Notes: generated from the sequence alone by a model not told the origin. Numbered from the stretch's first letter, positions 43,894 to 55,615 are shown. The stretch is DNA of 64,000 bases from Odontocerum albicorne (GCA_949825065.1 OX463855.1:41240301-41304300), one strand, 5' to 3'. Program-made: numbers and translations.

Positions 43894-44809
43894 TACCTTG
43901 ATCAAAAAGTTTTAGGACCGGCCACCATGTGGCGCTGTCAGTCACCCAATTGGAATTTTTTTTTTGTTAGGTTACCACATCTATCATTGATACTTCCCTC
44001 TAAATTTCAGCTTCATAGCTTGACATTTATAAAAGTTACGCTGTACTGAGTACATCTACCTTTGTGCGTGTTTTCGATTTTTTACAAGTTTGAAAATGGC
44101 ATCAACTGTGCATCAACAAGTTTGCATTAAATTTTGTGTGAAAAACGGATTTAACGGTCCGCAGACCTTGGAAATGTCGGAGAAGTGTTTTTCGGTGGCA
44201 CGAACGCTTCAGAAGGGGTTGTGAGTCGGTCGAGGATGACGAACGTAGTGGCAGTCGAAAACTGATGAAAAGATCGATAAAATCAAAGAAATGTCGGCCG
44301 AAAACCGCAAATTGACCATCAAAGAGCTGGCAGAGGACTTAAACATCGCTTATGGATCCGCTCAAGACATTTTGGTTAATGATTTGGGCCTCAGATGTGT
44401 CGCTGCAAAACTGGTGCCGAAAGACCTCAATTTCATGCAAAAAAAGGACCGCGTTGAAATCGCGAAAGACTTGATTTCCATGAGTTTTTGACCAAAAACA
44501 ACACGAATACTATCCAGCAGCCTTCGAATTCACCTGATCTGGCTCCCTGCAACTTTTCCTGTTCAATTGACTTAAAAAGTGCTTCGGAACGCGTTACGGC
44601 GCCCGAGAGGATGTCATGAAAAAATCGAAGACGGCTTTGATGGACATACTGAAAATTGAGTACCAGTGGTGTTTCAAGGATTGGACTAAGCGCTGGCGTA
44701 AGTGCGTTGCAGTCGATGGGGAGTACTTTGAAGGGGGCCATATCGATTTTGATGAATAAACTTGTATATTCGATTTTATAAATAGTCCTAAAACGTTTTG
44801 ATCAAGGTA
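43894..44809 (+). pseudogene. Mariner-type element (MAR6) with large internal deletion
   Basis: TA-flanked, 916 bp, termini CCTTGATCAAAAAGTTTTAG and its inverse. The plus strand has ENRKLTIKELAEDLNIAYGS (HTH), KLVPKDLNFMQK and IAKDLISM, then PSNSPDLAPCNF in a different frame, and a C-terminus KDWTKRWRKCVAVDGEYFEG. The first two catalytic Asp are gone. The KLVPKDLN wording suggests the rosa-like side of mariner. Confidence 0.8.
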
Positions 44810-45238
44810 TTAACTGTTTTCTGTAGAATTATTAAGGATCAAATTATACCACATCAGTAGAACAAGTTTTTTGGAGGTGATTTGCCTGATGCAGTATATT
44901 CTTCATTGTTGAAAATTATGGGATGCTTTAATTTCCATCACTACTCCTCGAATTGTTAATCACAAGACTTCAATCGCTTCCAATTTGAAGATGACTGACT
45001 TACCTCTTAAATGTACATATTACTATAATGAATTATTCAAAATCATTGTATAAATTTAGAAATAAAATATTTTTTTAATGTCATGTTCTTTTTTGATTCC
45101 GTGAGTTTTTTATACTTCCAGACATCCTGTAGTGAAGACTACTTGATAGAAATTGAAGAAGATAGCAATCTATTATCATTTGTAGACTATTCTATGAGAA
45201 AACTATGATCTCCATTACGCAAGCTTCTATATATTAAT
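44810..45238. other. Intergenic sequence, nothing recognised
   Basis: AT-rich, with no ORF or repeat match supported. Confidence 0.3.
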
Positions 45239-45239
45239 A

Positions 45240-45815
45240 TTATATTGTAGATGACTTCTATAGAAATGTTCCTTCAGAGAGTAGTGAACTTTCAGGCCGT
45301 TCATCTAATAAATTGACTGTTCCAAATAGATCCAATAGGGCGGAGTATTATGATAGAGCTTTTGCTGTTGCTGGTCCTGTGGCGTGGAATGGTGCCTCTT
45401 AGTTTTAGAGATATGGGTGGTATGTACAACTTTACGAAGCGCTTGAAGACAATCCTTTTTGGGAGGTCAAAGTTTATGGTGGTATACTAACATTACACAC
45501 ATACACTATGCCATACCTAAAGTCAAGTGTGTAACTATCACATAACGGTAGATTTACAAAGGTTTCTTTGTAGTTCGTCTTCCCTTGGGAAGTTTTCTTA
45601 GCAAATATGTTTTTCTGAACATATGCAGATGCGGAGAATTATCTAATCAAATGGCCGCAGCCACTACCTTCTTATCCTTACACTCAACTTATGTTTATTT
45701 ATTTTGTAATATTTTTAATTTGTCAATAATAGTGGGTTCGAATCCTGAGTTTAATCGCCCTTAAGAAGAATTTGCTCTTTAAACAGCGCTATATAAATTT
45801 ACTTTACTTTATTAT
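45240..45815 (+). mobile_element. LINE-B: RT C-terminus plus complete 3' UTR
   Basis: Translation near 45265-45460 reads SGRSSNKLTVPNRSNRAEYY and DRAFAVAGPVAWNGAS (LINE consensus RSFSVAGPRLWNSLP), followed by the UTR shared with 7420-7745 and a TTTACTTTATTATTA tail. This copy ties the UTR repeats to a LINE. Confidence 0.75.
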
Positions 45816-45819
45816 TACA

Positions 45820-46290
45820 CATGACAAGAAATATACATAATTTGCGAAAAAACATCACGTAATTTAATTAAGACATACATTATTTTAATGGATCTGGGTT
45901 TGTCGCCTTTCATTTGTCATATCCCCAGTAAACTAGGCTTTTGCCTGTATCTCACTGAGGATATTTATCATGAAAAAATAAATCGATACTTCTTTCTGAT
46001 TTTTGATTACACAAAAACAAAACCCCGTTGCACGTTCTCATCAACCTGACAAACAGTGACACTCAATTACAACTGGAAACATCATGCGGAATCAAACTCT
46101 TCACACATCATCACTCCAGAAAGACTAATCTTGTTCATCCCATAATATACCGCACACAATCATAAGAATAAAAATTAACACAAAAATATACAGAAACAAA
46201 AATCAAAACAACAAGAAAAAACCCACACTCAAGAGCCCACACAAATCTTTTCCACACGTCATTCATCCTGAAAGCCAAATTGACCTTTTA
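45820..46290 (-). mobile_element. LINE-L 3' end, minus strand
   Basis: Reverse complement of 22780-23255: AAATTATGTATATTTCTTG end, CCCAGTAAACTAGGCTTTTG, and the more distal GTGACACTCAATTACAACTGG block. Confidence 0.75.
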
Positions 46291-46645
46291 TTATCATTAT
46301 ACTTATTTTTTTTCAATATCTGATCCATTCAATCTAGCCATGTTTTCCTCAATTTACCTCTTCGATGAACTTCTGACTTGTGTATTTGCTTAGTCATATT
46401 TTTGGTATTAATTCTCTCCAATTATCCAAAACATCTAAAAGTTCCTTTTCCTCATCAAGGGAACATCATATACTGACACTATCTATACATACATTTCTGA
46501 CATCTTCATTCCACTCTCTTGTTATGTAGTCATCATAGCTGTGGTAGATCCGTACATTACTACTATGGATCCGTCGTGAAAGGCTCAGAGATTCAAATTT
46601 TGTTAAGGATATGAGATTTTTGGATTTTATGTTGATATTATGATA
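46291..46645. other. Probable LINE-derived sequence, minus strand
   Basis: CTTCGATGAACTTCTGACTTG and later text resemble LINE material in reverse, but no motif is clear enough to name. Confidence 0.25.
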
Positions 46646-47006
46646 ATGTATAATTCATAAGGATTTGAATACAAAGTATGAATGTTTCATAAGGATTTAA
46701 ATACAGAGTATGAATGTTTCATAAGGATTTGAATACAGAATATGAATGTTTCATAAGGATTTGAATACATAGTATGAATGTTTCATAAGGATTTAAATAC
46801 AGATTATGAATGTTTCATAAGGATTTGAATACAGAGTATGAATGTTTCATAAGAATTTGAATACAGAATGTGAATGTTTCACAAGGATTTGAATACAGGG
46901 TATGAATATTCTATAAGGATTTGAATACAGAATTTGAATGTTTCATAAGGATTTGAATATAGAATATGAATGTTTCATAAGGATTTGAATACAGAGTATG
47001 AATGTT
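46646..47006. repeat. Minisatellite, 32-bp units
   Basis: Eleven tandem units of GAATGTTTCATAAGGATTTG plus AATACAGAGTAT, with scattered point changes. Confidence 0.92.
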
Positions 47007-47280
47007 TTGAGTGTTTAAGTATCTAAAAAAGATACTTATATGTGGACCTATGAAGCACTTGGTCTCAAATGAAATGTTTCAAAGACCAAGATTCTATCCA
47101 ACTATCCAAACATTAATTGACAGATCATAGAATCAGTGCAGTATTTTAATTACTTGGATAGTATTGTGAATGACAAATTAGACATAGATGACAAGTATTT
47201 TAATTAATTGGGCCTCTTCATGGGCGAGTGTTTGATAATTATCTAACTGAAAACCATAATAGCAGTCTATAAAGATGTAA

Positions 47281-47640
47281 TAATAATCCAGAGAATGCTA
47301 CGGATACCCTGGACGGATATGGTCAGCAACACGAGGCTCCTTCAAAGAGCCAAAGTTGATAGAGAGTTGCTGACTAATATTAAAATCCGAAAGGTGTCCT
47401 ATTTGGGTCATATACTTGGAGGAGCAAAGTACAAATTACTGCACCTGATCATCCAAGCCAAAATAGATGGTCGAAGAGGTGTTGGCAGGATGCAAATCTC
47501 CTGGCTCCGCAATATACGTGATTGGACTGGTATAAGGAGCATTGGGGATCTTTTTCAGGCTGCTGGGGACAAAGATGCCTACTCTCAGGTGATAGTCAAC
47601 GTTGGGGGGACATGACATGACACTAGGAAGAAGAAGAAGA
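47281..47640 (+). mobile_element. LINE RT C-terminal fragment
   Basis: RMLRIPWTDMVSNTRLLQRA, VSYLGHILGGAKYKLLHLI and GRRGVGRMQISWLRNIRDW, then the end GGT and a GAAGAAGAAGAAG tail. A longer copy of 1926-2225, giving the end of the ORF. Confidence 0.82.
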
Positions 47641-48000
47641 AAGATGTAATCCCATCTTTGGTATATGGATGCAAATCATGGGGAATACAGGCGACATATT
47701 AGGGTACTCGAAATATGTCATCTTAGGAAAATAATGAAGATTCGATTGTATCATAGTGTATTAGGTGAAGTTTTGAGAGGAGCGGACTGCTATAGTATCG
47801 TCATTCTGGTGTTGTGTGCTCGCCTTCATTGGTCTGGTCACGTAGTTTGCATGCATCAATTTAGACTCAAGTAATATCTTTGGTGAGGTGATGGAAAGCA
47901 TAAGAAACGATAATGACGCACTGCATGAGACATTTAAAAAAATGAATGATGGACCAACTGAGAGCAAATAACATCAGATAGAGTCAAATGGTGTTGAACT
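47641..48000 (+). mobile_element. LINE fragment of another family
   Basis: Broken frames: VIPSLVYGCKSWGIQ, then ARLHWSGHVVCM. It has the YGC-x-SW and W-x-GHV landmarks of a LINE ORF2 end. Confidence 0.55.
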
Positions 48001-48004
48001 ATTG

Positions 48005-48430
48005 TTAATTAAGAGTATCTTCTTCTTCCTGGCACTGTCCCAACTCATTGCCTAGGTAGGCTGTTGGGGTCGGCTCTTCTCGTTCTCAGGCTGTATGTTC
48101 TTCGGTTCTGGGTGTCACTTTCATCTAGGCCGTTTCTCTGCAGAATTTTGGAGCATTGAGTCATCCAGGAGTTCTTTGGTCTTCCTCTGGACGGCTGTCG
48201 ACGAAGATCCAGACATTGCCTGATTTACCGTATGGTCTGGTGGTCTCTGTCTTATGTGCCCGTACCATGGTTCAAAAATGTAAGACCGGCTGCAAAAGTT
48301 ACCCCCAAATTCTTATATTTGGTTACTCGATGTAGTACTTCTGCCTGTATTATATATTGATAGTGGATTGGTGAAGATTTATTGTGTATATAAGCTGTTG
48401 CACTTCAGCAAGAACACAGTCTTGACAGAT
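48005..48430 (-). mobile_element. LINE RT C-terminal fragment, minus strand
   Basis: The reverse complement of GTTCTTTGGTCTTCCTCTGG encodes [12 protein letters not shown] text as in 5490-5936; CCAACTCATTGCCTAGG lies on its 3' side. Confidence 0.6.
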
Positions 48431-48436
48431 TAAACT

Positions 48437-48975
48437 TTAAGGCCTCGGCCATACAGGTAGGAGCCTTGCTTGGTGCTTAAAGCTAGGTGACATCCTAGCG
48501 AACCAATGCTGTGAGCTAGGTGACATATTCTAGTGAACCAATGCACCGCATACTATCGCAATGGCCACACTGCACGCTTTGCGCCGCACTACGTGACGAT
48601 TAGTCACCTAGTGAGTCTCCTAGCGAACAGACGTGTTGGTTAATTTTATTGTGTCATTACAAGAAGGAGGAATTTTTATTCCGCACTTCTTTGTAGAGAA
48701 GTTGAAACTCTCCACTCCATACTTCTAGATAACATTAACATTATGTTATGCACCCAACAAGTTCCTATTTGAGATGTTCGAAATTTTAAACTTAAATTCT
48801 CTTACAGAAGTAGCTTTTTGGTTAGTTTTGAGAGTGGCATCGTTTGTTGACTTAACCGCTCCCAAATGTCAAATGAATTTGTGCAAAGCACTTTGGTGTG
48901 GCCAAGCATGAAATCACCTAGTCTATTAGTCACATAGCACCTAGCGAAGCACTTTGATGTGGCCTTAGCCTAAGT
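48437..48975. mobile_element. MITE (family GGCC), copy 1
   Basis: Starts TTAAGGCCTCGGCCATACAG and ends GATGTGGCCTTAGCCTAA. Internal GAGCTAGGTGACATATTC, repeated, and CGCACTACGTGACGATTAG are shared with 55402-55615. Confidence 0.65.
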
Positions 48976-50029
48976 TCTGATGGCAAGGAGACCAAGACGA
49001 TCAGTAGGTTGAATCTAATCTAGCAGTTTGTTCGATATATTGCGCTATTTTTGTGTCGCTTAATAGCGCTATAAGAATTTATAATAAGCAGCATATAAGC
49101 TTCTGAAAAACATAAATTCAGATGTGAAATGGTTTAAAAATAAAACCAGTCCAGAAGGGAATCTACCAGGAATCGAATCTGGGACAACCGCTTCCTTAGC
49201 GTAAATGAATCTTCAAAATGAATACGCCCTCGTGTGTCTAAAACGGCATCAAAGAAAGTCATCATAATGGGTCGAGTATTTTCAAGCTTGATATCTGGTC
49301 CTCAGAAGTGCATTAGTACATTTTTCTTACTGGACAGAAAAAGAAAAAAAAAAAAAGAAAAGTGGCAAATAAATTGTGCTCAGTATATTTTTATAAAATA
49401 AAAAAAAAAATTACACATTAAAACTAATTTTCAGTTCAATGATCTCACTAGCAAATAAAAATATGCTATATTTTTTGCTGTTGTTTGCTTAAAGACAAAA
49501 AAACTAATTTCAAAATAATATACAATATGTCGCTTTTATATTGATAAATTTTGTTTAATATTTAAATTGCATTAAAAAATATTTTCTAGATCTTCCTCAA
49601 AATCACATTTCCTCAAAAATATAGCATACTTAATGGACATTTTTTTTTTGAATTGCATTGTTTTAGATAATATACATTTTTGTATTAATTAATTATCAAC
49701 ATTTAGATAAATATTTCATTCAGATTTTTTGGTTAATCTCAAAGCACTAGGCGTTAAAAATATTGTTTAGTCTGCCCCACCTTTTAAGAGAGCATATATC
49801 ACTAAAAATACTTTTTTATCATTTCTCACTCAGTAAATATAAAATAATGATTAAGGGTGCCTTACAATGTGCTGGTATATTCGCCATTCGCTAGAATTTT
49901 TTATTCGCAACTTCGAATTTTGAGATAAATATATTATCTCAGCTAAATAAACCTCTAACATGGTGCCGGTAATTTGCAACCGTTTTTTAAGAGACGGAAA
50001 ATATAAAGTGTTATTCACTTAATTATTTT
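48976..50029. other. AT-rich intergenic stretch with one SINE scrap
   Basis: GGAATCGAATCTGGGACAACC at 49170 is a reversed box-B-like tRNA segment, suggesting a truncated minus-strand SINE at 49130-49215. The rest, to 50029, shows nothing recognisable. Confidence 0.35.
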
Positions 50030-50216
50030 TAGTATAAAGTGTTTTTCACTTAAGAGTTTACTGTGCAAAATGAACAAAATGTCTGACAAACACACGGGAC
50101 CAAACAAACTGACCTTTAGGATCCCCCCTACACGCCAGGTGCGCCAACTTCGAGACAAAAAATTTCCCCCAGCCTCGGGAACCCTTGTAACCTTACTTTC
50201 TGGATGACCCTTGTAC
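50030..50216 (-). mobile_element. Truncated mariner-type terminus
   Basis: The inverse of CTTTCTGGATGACCCTTGTA is a mariner-like end (TACAAGGGTCATCCAGAAAG), distinct from MAR1. Only this end and ~170 bp of leader are present; no matching second end was found. Confidence 0.5.
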
Positions 50217-50223
50217 AAATTCC

Positions 50224-50500
50224 ATGAACTGCATGACTATTCTTGAAGAACTGAGAATTACTGATATATTGTCGACAAAACGCCTACGAAAATTCCTCCG
50301 ATTCTTTGTCACATTGCTCGCCGCCAAGGAGATGCTTGTGGTCACCGGAAGTGTGGAAGGACGATGTACAAGAGGAAGAGTCCCAATACGTTGTACTAGG
50401 TGGAAGACATATATGCACGAGTGCAGGGTTGGATGGAGAGGAGCCGTCAAGGGCTATCGTAGGAGTCACAATGCTCTTAAGATGGATTAAAAAAAAGGTG
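50224..50500 (+). mobile_element. LINE RT C-terminal fragment
   Basis: TKRLRKFLRFFVTLLAAKEM, VTGSVEGRCTRGRVPIRCTR, and in the next frame SAGLDGEEPSRAIVG; the LINE ORF2 landmark RGR-x-P-x-RW-D is here RGRVPIRCT. Confidence 0.65.
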
Positions 50501-50513
50501 AGCACTATGTGCC

Positions 50514-51056
50514 CTAATGCTACTGAAAGGGCTTATAAGGGGGTACATAACAATGTTACTGAAAGGGCTTATAAGGGGGTACATAACAATGTTACTGAAA
50601 GGGCTTTTAAGGGGGTACATAACAATGTTACTGAAGGGCTTATAAGGGAGTACATATCATGTTACTGAAAGGGCTTATAAGGGGGTACATAAAAATGTTA
50701 CTGAAAGGGCTTATAAGGGGGTACATAACAATGTTACTGAAAGGGTTTATAAGGGGGTACATAACAATGTTACTGAAAGGACTTATAAGGGGGTACATAA
50801 CAATGTTACTGAAGGGCTTATTATAAGGGAGTACATATCATGTTACTGAAAGGGCTTATAAGGGGGTACATAAAAATGTTACTGAAAGGGCTTATAAGGG
50901 GGTACATAACAATGTTACTGAAAGGGTTTATAAGGGGGTACATAACAATGTTACTGAAAGGACTTATAAGGGGGTACATAACAATGTTACTGAAAGGGCT
51001 TATAAGGGGGTACATAACAATGTTACTGAAAGGGCTTATAAGGTGGTACATAACAA
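50514..51056. repeat. Minisatellite, 36-bp units with higher-order structure
   Basis: About 15 units of ATGTTACTGAAAGGGCTTAT plus AAGGGGGTACATAACA. A variant block (GGGAGTACATATCATG, then AAAAATG, then GGGTTTATAAG, then GGACTTATAAG) occurs twice, at ~50640 and ~50825, so a ~185-bp segment was duplicated as a unit. Open frames on both strands are by-products. Confidence 0.92.
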
Positions 51057-51059
51057 TGA

Positions 51060-51450
51060 ATTATACCAGTTGTCATCTTTTTACTATTTTAAGAATTGTA
51101 AATATGAGCAAATTTTTTAGCACCTCCATGATTTTAAAAGAAATTATTCAACAGTCAATGGGTATCGGATGTATGTGTCACATAGATTAATAATGTAAAT
51201 TATAATATTGTAATAAAATGCCCTATATATATATAGTCCTCGCATTATCGCTTCATTATGGATCAGACGGCTTAGATAAAACTAAATAAGTTCATGACGG
51301 TCGATTAACAGGTATCAAACGACACCCATGTGCGATAACTACTTGGCAAATAATGAGCTAGGGAAGGTAACCGCAATCGCATTTACGTTATCCTACACGT
51401 TACGGCTTAAGCGGTTATAATGGTATGCTTGTTATGTGTCAAAGACCATA
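51060..51450. other. Intergenic sequence, nothing recognised
   Basis: Includes a short TATATATATA run. No feature supported. Confidence 0.3.
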
Positions 51451-52740
51451 ATAGGTTAGTCAAAAAGTTTTGAAAGCGACATCTATGGAGCAGTAGAAAA
51501 ACCAAAATTTCTACGCCATTTTAATATTTCATCTTTTATAAGAACGTACTCAAAATTTCATTTCGATCTGTTAATTCATTCTTTGTTTACAAGCCATTTG
51601 AAGTTGACGTATCAGTGTATTTTTTAACAATGGAAAAATCCAAATATCGTGCAGTGATTAAATTCTTTGTTTTGGAAGGTTTATCGGCTACTGAGATCCA
51701 TGCAAAGATGGTGAAAGTATTAAAGGAGTCTTCTCCTTCATTTCCAACCGTTCACCGATGGGTTTTGGAGTTTAAGCGTGGCCGTACAAGCGTTGAAGAC
51801 GATCCACGCTCAGGACGTCCAAAAAGTGCATCAACACCAGAAATCATAGCGAAAATACAGGATATGGTTTTGGAAGATCATCGATCGACTGTGGATGTGA
51901 AAGCTGACACCATAGGCATCTCACATGGAACAACATGGCATATTTTGGTTGAAGTTTTGGGTTTCAAAAAACTGTGTGCACAATGGGTGCCGCAATTACT
52001 AACAATGCAACAAAAACACGTTCGAATGCGACTTTCTGAGCAACATTTGGAGCAATTTCGAAAGGATAAAAAGGATTTTCTGCGTCGATTCATCACTATG
52101 GATGAGACTTGGGTCTACCACCATGATCCTGAATCAAAACAAGAGGCTAAGGAGTGGTGTGAACCAGGCACTTTGGCTCCGAAGCGAGTTCGTGTCCAGA
52201 AATCGGCCAAGAAGGTGTTAGCGTCAGTTTTTTGGGATGCAAAAGGAATTTTATTGATAGATTATCTCCCTGGTAAGACAATCAACTCTGATTATAATTG
52301 TGACCTTTTGGACCAGTTGGATGAAAAAATTTGTGAAAAAAGACCCGGTTTGCAGAAGAAAAAAATCATTTTTCATCAAGACAATGCACCTGCTCACACA
52401 GCTCAAAAAACCATCGCGAAAATCAGTGAATTGGGGTACGAATTGTTGCAGCATCCACCCTATTCGCCAGATTTAGCTCCCTCTGACTTCTGGCTGTTCT
52501 CACACCTCAAAAAATTCCTTCGTGGAAAGCATTTTTCATCAAACGAAGAGGTTATAGCCGTCGTAGAGGAGTATTTTGCAGGCCTTCCAGAAAGTCACTT
52601 CCTTGATGGGACAACAAAGTTGGAAGATCGTTGGACCAAGTGTATTGATCTTATGGGAGACTATACTGATAAATAAAAGTGATTTCCACCCAAAAAAATG
52701 TATTTTCATTTCCGCTTTCAAAACTTTTTGACTAACCTAG
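51451..52740 (+). mobile_element. Intact mariner element (MAR5)
   Basis: 1290 bp between TA dinucleotides (51449-51450 and 52741-52742). Terminal inverted repeats of about 28 bp begin TAGGTTAGTCAAAAAGTTTT and match except at the outermost base. It encloses an uninterrupted transposase. Length, ends and ORF are those of a complete mariner. Confidence 0.95.
51630..52676 (+). CDS. Mariner transposase, full length
   Basis: 348 codons from the ATG at 51630 (context TTAACAATGG). The frame is open from an earlier ATG at 51615, but 348 is the usual mariner length. Order: N-terminal HTH (KYRAVIKFFVLEGLSATEIH), HRWVLEFKRGRTSVEDDPRS, GRP linker, second HTH (TIGISHGTTWHILVEVLG), CAQWVPQLLTMQQKH, TMDETWVYHH (first Asp), SVFWDAKGILLIDYLPG, FHQDNAPAHTAQ (second Asp), [16 protein letters not shown] (third Asp, 34 residues after the second). 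It catalyses cut-and-paste at TA through a DD34D RNase-H-like fold. All signature residues are present, so it may be active; expression is unknown. Confidence 0.96.
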   Translation: MEKSKYRAVIKFFVLEGLSATEIHAKMVKVLKESSPSFPTVHRWVLEFKRGRTSVEDDPRSGRPKSASTPEIIAKIQDMVLEDHRSTVDVKADTIGISHGTTWHILVEVLGFKKLCAQWVPQLLTMQQKHVRMRLSEQHLEQFRKDKKDFLRRFITMDETWVYHHDPESKQEAKEWCEPGTLAPKRVRVQKSAKKVLASVFWDAKGILLIDYLPGKTINSDYNCDLLDQLDEKICEKRPGLQKKKIIFHQDNAPAHTAQKTIAKISELGYELLQHPPYSPDLAPSDFWLFSHLKKFLRGKHFSSNEEVIAVVEEYFAGLPESHFLDGTTKLEDRWTKCIDLMGDYTDK

Positions 52741-52742
52741 TA

Positions 52743-53191
52743 TATGTAAATAGGATATAAAATTAACCAAAATACATTTTTGTCTGAACTTTCGTGCCGT
52801 GTTTTATTTCTGAGTTCTACCAGGATCAAAAAGGACCATCTTCACTCAGTTACCACCGACTCATTGGAGTCATGCCGGAATCTCAGAGGACTGAGCGGAA
52901 ACCATCCCCCTAACATATTTTAGTCTTTGTACTGGTGCTGTGCACCATGTGTTGAACCAGCTCTGTAAGAAGCACCCATGATCAAGAAATATTGTTTTTA
53001 CTGGAGAAAGATTTAAATGCTCTTAGTTTAGTGTATTTTTATTGTTTTGTGAGATAATAAAGAGTTAGTTATGCATAAAAAACTGTCTGCTAAGAGAAAA
53101 AATAGACATTTATTTTTATATTTATTTGTAACATGGTATATCTGGCGAGCTTATTGTTATTTCGGAATTTCTTCCAACCGGCCAACATTAC
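52743..53191. other. Intergenic sequence, nothing recognised
   Basis: No ORF or repeat match supported. Confidence 0.3.
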
Positions 53192-53767
53192 TATACTTAA
53201 GAAAATGTAGGATTGCCCCTGTGATATTTGAAATGCCATGTCTCAAAGGGATGGGGTAAAATCGTTATTTTTTACAAATTGAATAGTTTTTGTATAAATG
53301 GAAAAATTGTTTTTCTCCAAACTGACGTTTTAATTCCTAATTTTCATTATATTGACTTTCTAATGTATTGTATGATTTGTATCTATCTTAAAATATGCCA
53401 AGATCCACTATGAATTAATACTTATTACAAACATTTAATTTTAGGTATATAAAAATCGAAAATCCAATTATCATATACCCCATCCCTAGCCAATGCAGAC
53501 TAACGTAATGACTTTTGACAAACGTCGCCAAATATTATTTTATTTTAACAAACTGCCACACTTTTGCTAATTTGTAACAAGATGTATTAATTTGTCATTA
53601 TTGTTAGTTTAATGTAATGTATTTACTTAAATAACTTGCTATTTATTAGAATTGAGGCTTATATTGAAGTTGATAAAATAATTAAAATGACTGAACATCG
53701 TAACAAGGTTGTATTGGGGCAAATTTGTGGACTGTCACAGGGATCATACTACATTTTCTCAAGTATA
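53192..53767. mobile_element. MITE-T, long form, copy 3
   Basis: TATACTTAAGAAAATGTAGG at the left, inverse of TACATTTTCTCAAGTATA at the right. Same orientation as 26882-27456. Confidence 0.85.
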
Positions 53768-53874
53768 GCGTGTATCTTTATTTTTAATTAGTTTACATTT
53801 CCACACTATTTTTTTTTACTTGTATAATATAGAAATGTGTATTGTAGGAATAAGATTTATTATAATTTTTATAA

Positions 53875-53975
53875 TAATAATAAAGACAATTTATATAGCG
53901 CCATTTAGAGAGCAAACTCTCCTCAAGGGCGCTTTAGCTTGGGACTCGAACCCACTATTATTGACAATTAAAAAA
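53875..53975 (-). mobile_element. LINE-B 3' end fragment, minus strand
   Basis: TTTATATAGCGCCATTTAGAG, GCTTGGGACTCGAACCCACTA: reverse complement of the LINE-B terminus, after an AATAATAATAAA tail. Confidence 0.65.
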
Positions 53976-54323
53976 AAAATCATAATCTTCTTCACTGATT
54001 TTGCCTGGTGAAATATTTTTGAATGGAATAATAAACACTACAATTAAGTTTATTCCAATCAGTATAAGAATTATTTGTCTATCCAAAGAGGAATAGTTTT
54101 GTGAAAAAGGTATTATGATCTTCAAAAATATTCAATTACGATAGTGTCAAACAAATTTTTTTATGTCCTAGTGCTTGTTTGCTATAATTTAAAAAAATAT
54201 TTCATCTGTGATTCAACAATTCCATAGGAAACATAGGTTGTATTATTTACTTTAACATTTAGTTTTTATACTAACAATGGTAAATTAATAGTAAAGAAAT
54301 TCTTATCGATATTAATTTTTAAG
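53976..54323. other. Intergenic sequence, nothing recognised
   Basis: AT-rich. No feature supported. Confidence 0.3.
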
Positions 54324-54429
54324 TATAGAAAAACCTCGCTTAATGCGATTAGCGCGAAAATTAATTAGCGCGCTTAAGCGAAATACTATTTCCCGCTTTA
54401 AGCGACTGATTAATTAGTTAACACGGTTA

Positions 54430-55352
54430 TCGTTTGCTCTCATCTAGAACAGAGTGTGAATAAAAGAGTGTGAGCAAGAACAAGAGTTTGTTAAAAAGTT
54501 AACTGCAAAAGAACTCTAGTTAGCGTTTGTTCTCATCTAGAACAGAGTGTGAATAAAGGAGTGTGAGCAAGAACAAGAGTTTGTTAAAAAGTTAACTGCA
54601 AAAGAACTCTAGCTAGCGTTTGCTCTCATCTAGAACAGAGTGTGAATAAAGGAGTGTGAGCAAAAACAAGAGTTTGTTAAAAAGTTAACTGCAAAAGAAC
54701 TCTAGTTAGCGTTTGCTCTCATCTAGAACAGAGTGTGAATAAAGAAGTGTGAGCAAGAACAAGAGTTTGTTAAAAAGTTAACTGCAAAAGAACTCTAGTT
54801 AGCGTTTGCTCTCATCTAGAACAGAGTGTGAGCAAGAACAAGAGTTTGTTAAAAAGTTATCTGCAAAAGAACTCTAGTTAGCGTTTGCTCTCATCTAGAA
54901 CAGTGTGAATAAAGGAGTGTGAGCAAGAACAAGAGTTTGTTAAAAAGTTGACTGCAAAAGAACTCTAGTTAGCGTTTGCTCTCATCTAGAACAGAGTGTG
55001 AATAAAGGAGTGTGAGCAAGAACAAGAGTTTGTTAAAAAGTTAACTGCAAAAGAACTCTAGTTAGCGTTTGCTCTCATCTAGAACAGAGTGTGAATAAAG
55101 GAGTATGAGCAAGAACAAAAGTTTGTTAAAAAGTTAACTGCAAAAGAACTCTAGTTAGCGTTTGCTCTCATCTAGAACAGAGTGTGAATAAAGAAGTGTG
55201 AGCAAGAACAAGAGTTTGTTAAAAAGTTAACTGCAAAAGAACTCTAGCTAGCGTTTGCTCTCATCTAGAACAGAGTGTGAATAAAGGAATGTGAGCGAGG
55301 ACAAGTTTGTTAAAAAGTTAACTGCAAAAGAACTCTAGCTAGCGTTTGCTCT
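54430..55352. repeat. Minisatellite, ~93-bp units
   Basis: About ten units: GTTAGCGTTTGCTCTCATCT, AGAACAGAGTGTGAATAAAG, GAGTGTGAGCAAGAACAAGA, GTTTGTTAAAAAGTTAACTG, CAAAAGAACTCTA. One unit near 54815 lacks GAATAAAGGAGTGT, another lacks two bases. Confidence 0.93.
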
Positions 55353-55401
55353 GATAGATGAGTGCTCTAATATTTTGCAAAAAAGTAATTATGTATTCGC
55401 T

Positions 55402-55615
55402 TAGGCCTCGACCACACAGGTAGGAGCCTCGCTTGGTGTTTCTTGGAGCTACGCTGTGAGCTAGGTGACATATCCTAGCGAACCAACGCACCCCATACTA
55501 TCGCAATCTCCACACTGCACGCTTCGCGCCACGCTACGTGACTATTATAGTCATTTAGTAGCGTAACTCTAAGCACCAAGCGAGGCTCCTAAATGTGTGG
55601 CCGAGGCCTTAGTAA
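55402..55615. mobile_element. MITE (family GGCC), copy 2
   Basis: TTAGGCCTCGACCACACAGG to the inverse of TGTGTGGCCGAGGCCTTA; the ends include GTAGGAGCCTCGCTTGG on the left and CCAAGCGAGGCTCCTAA on the right. Nested in the 54324-55774 element. Confidence 0.85.

Noticed and set aside
50306..51190. Open frames with repeated VTERAYKGVHNN and IRGYITMLLKGL units
   Set aside because: By-products of a 36-bp tandem array; both strands are open because the period is a multiple of three.
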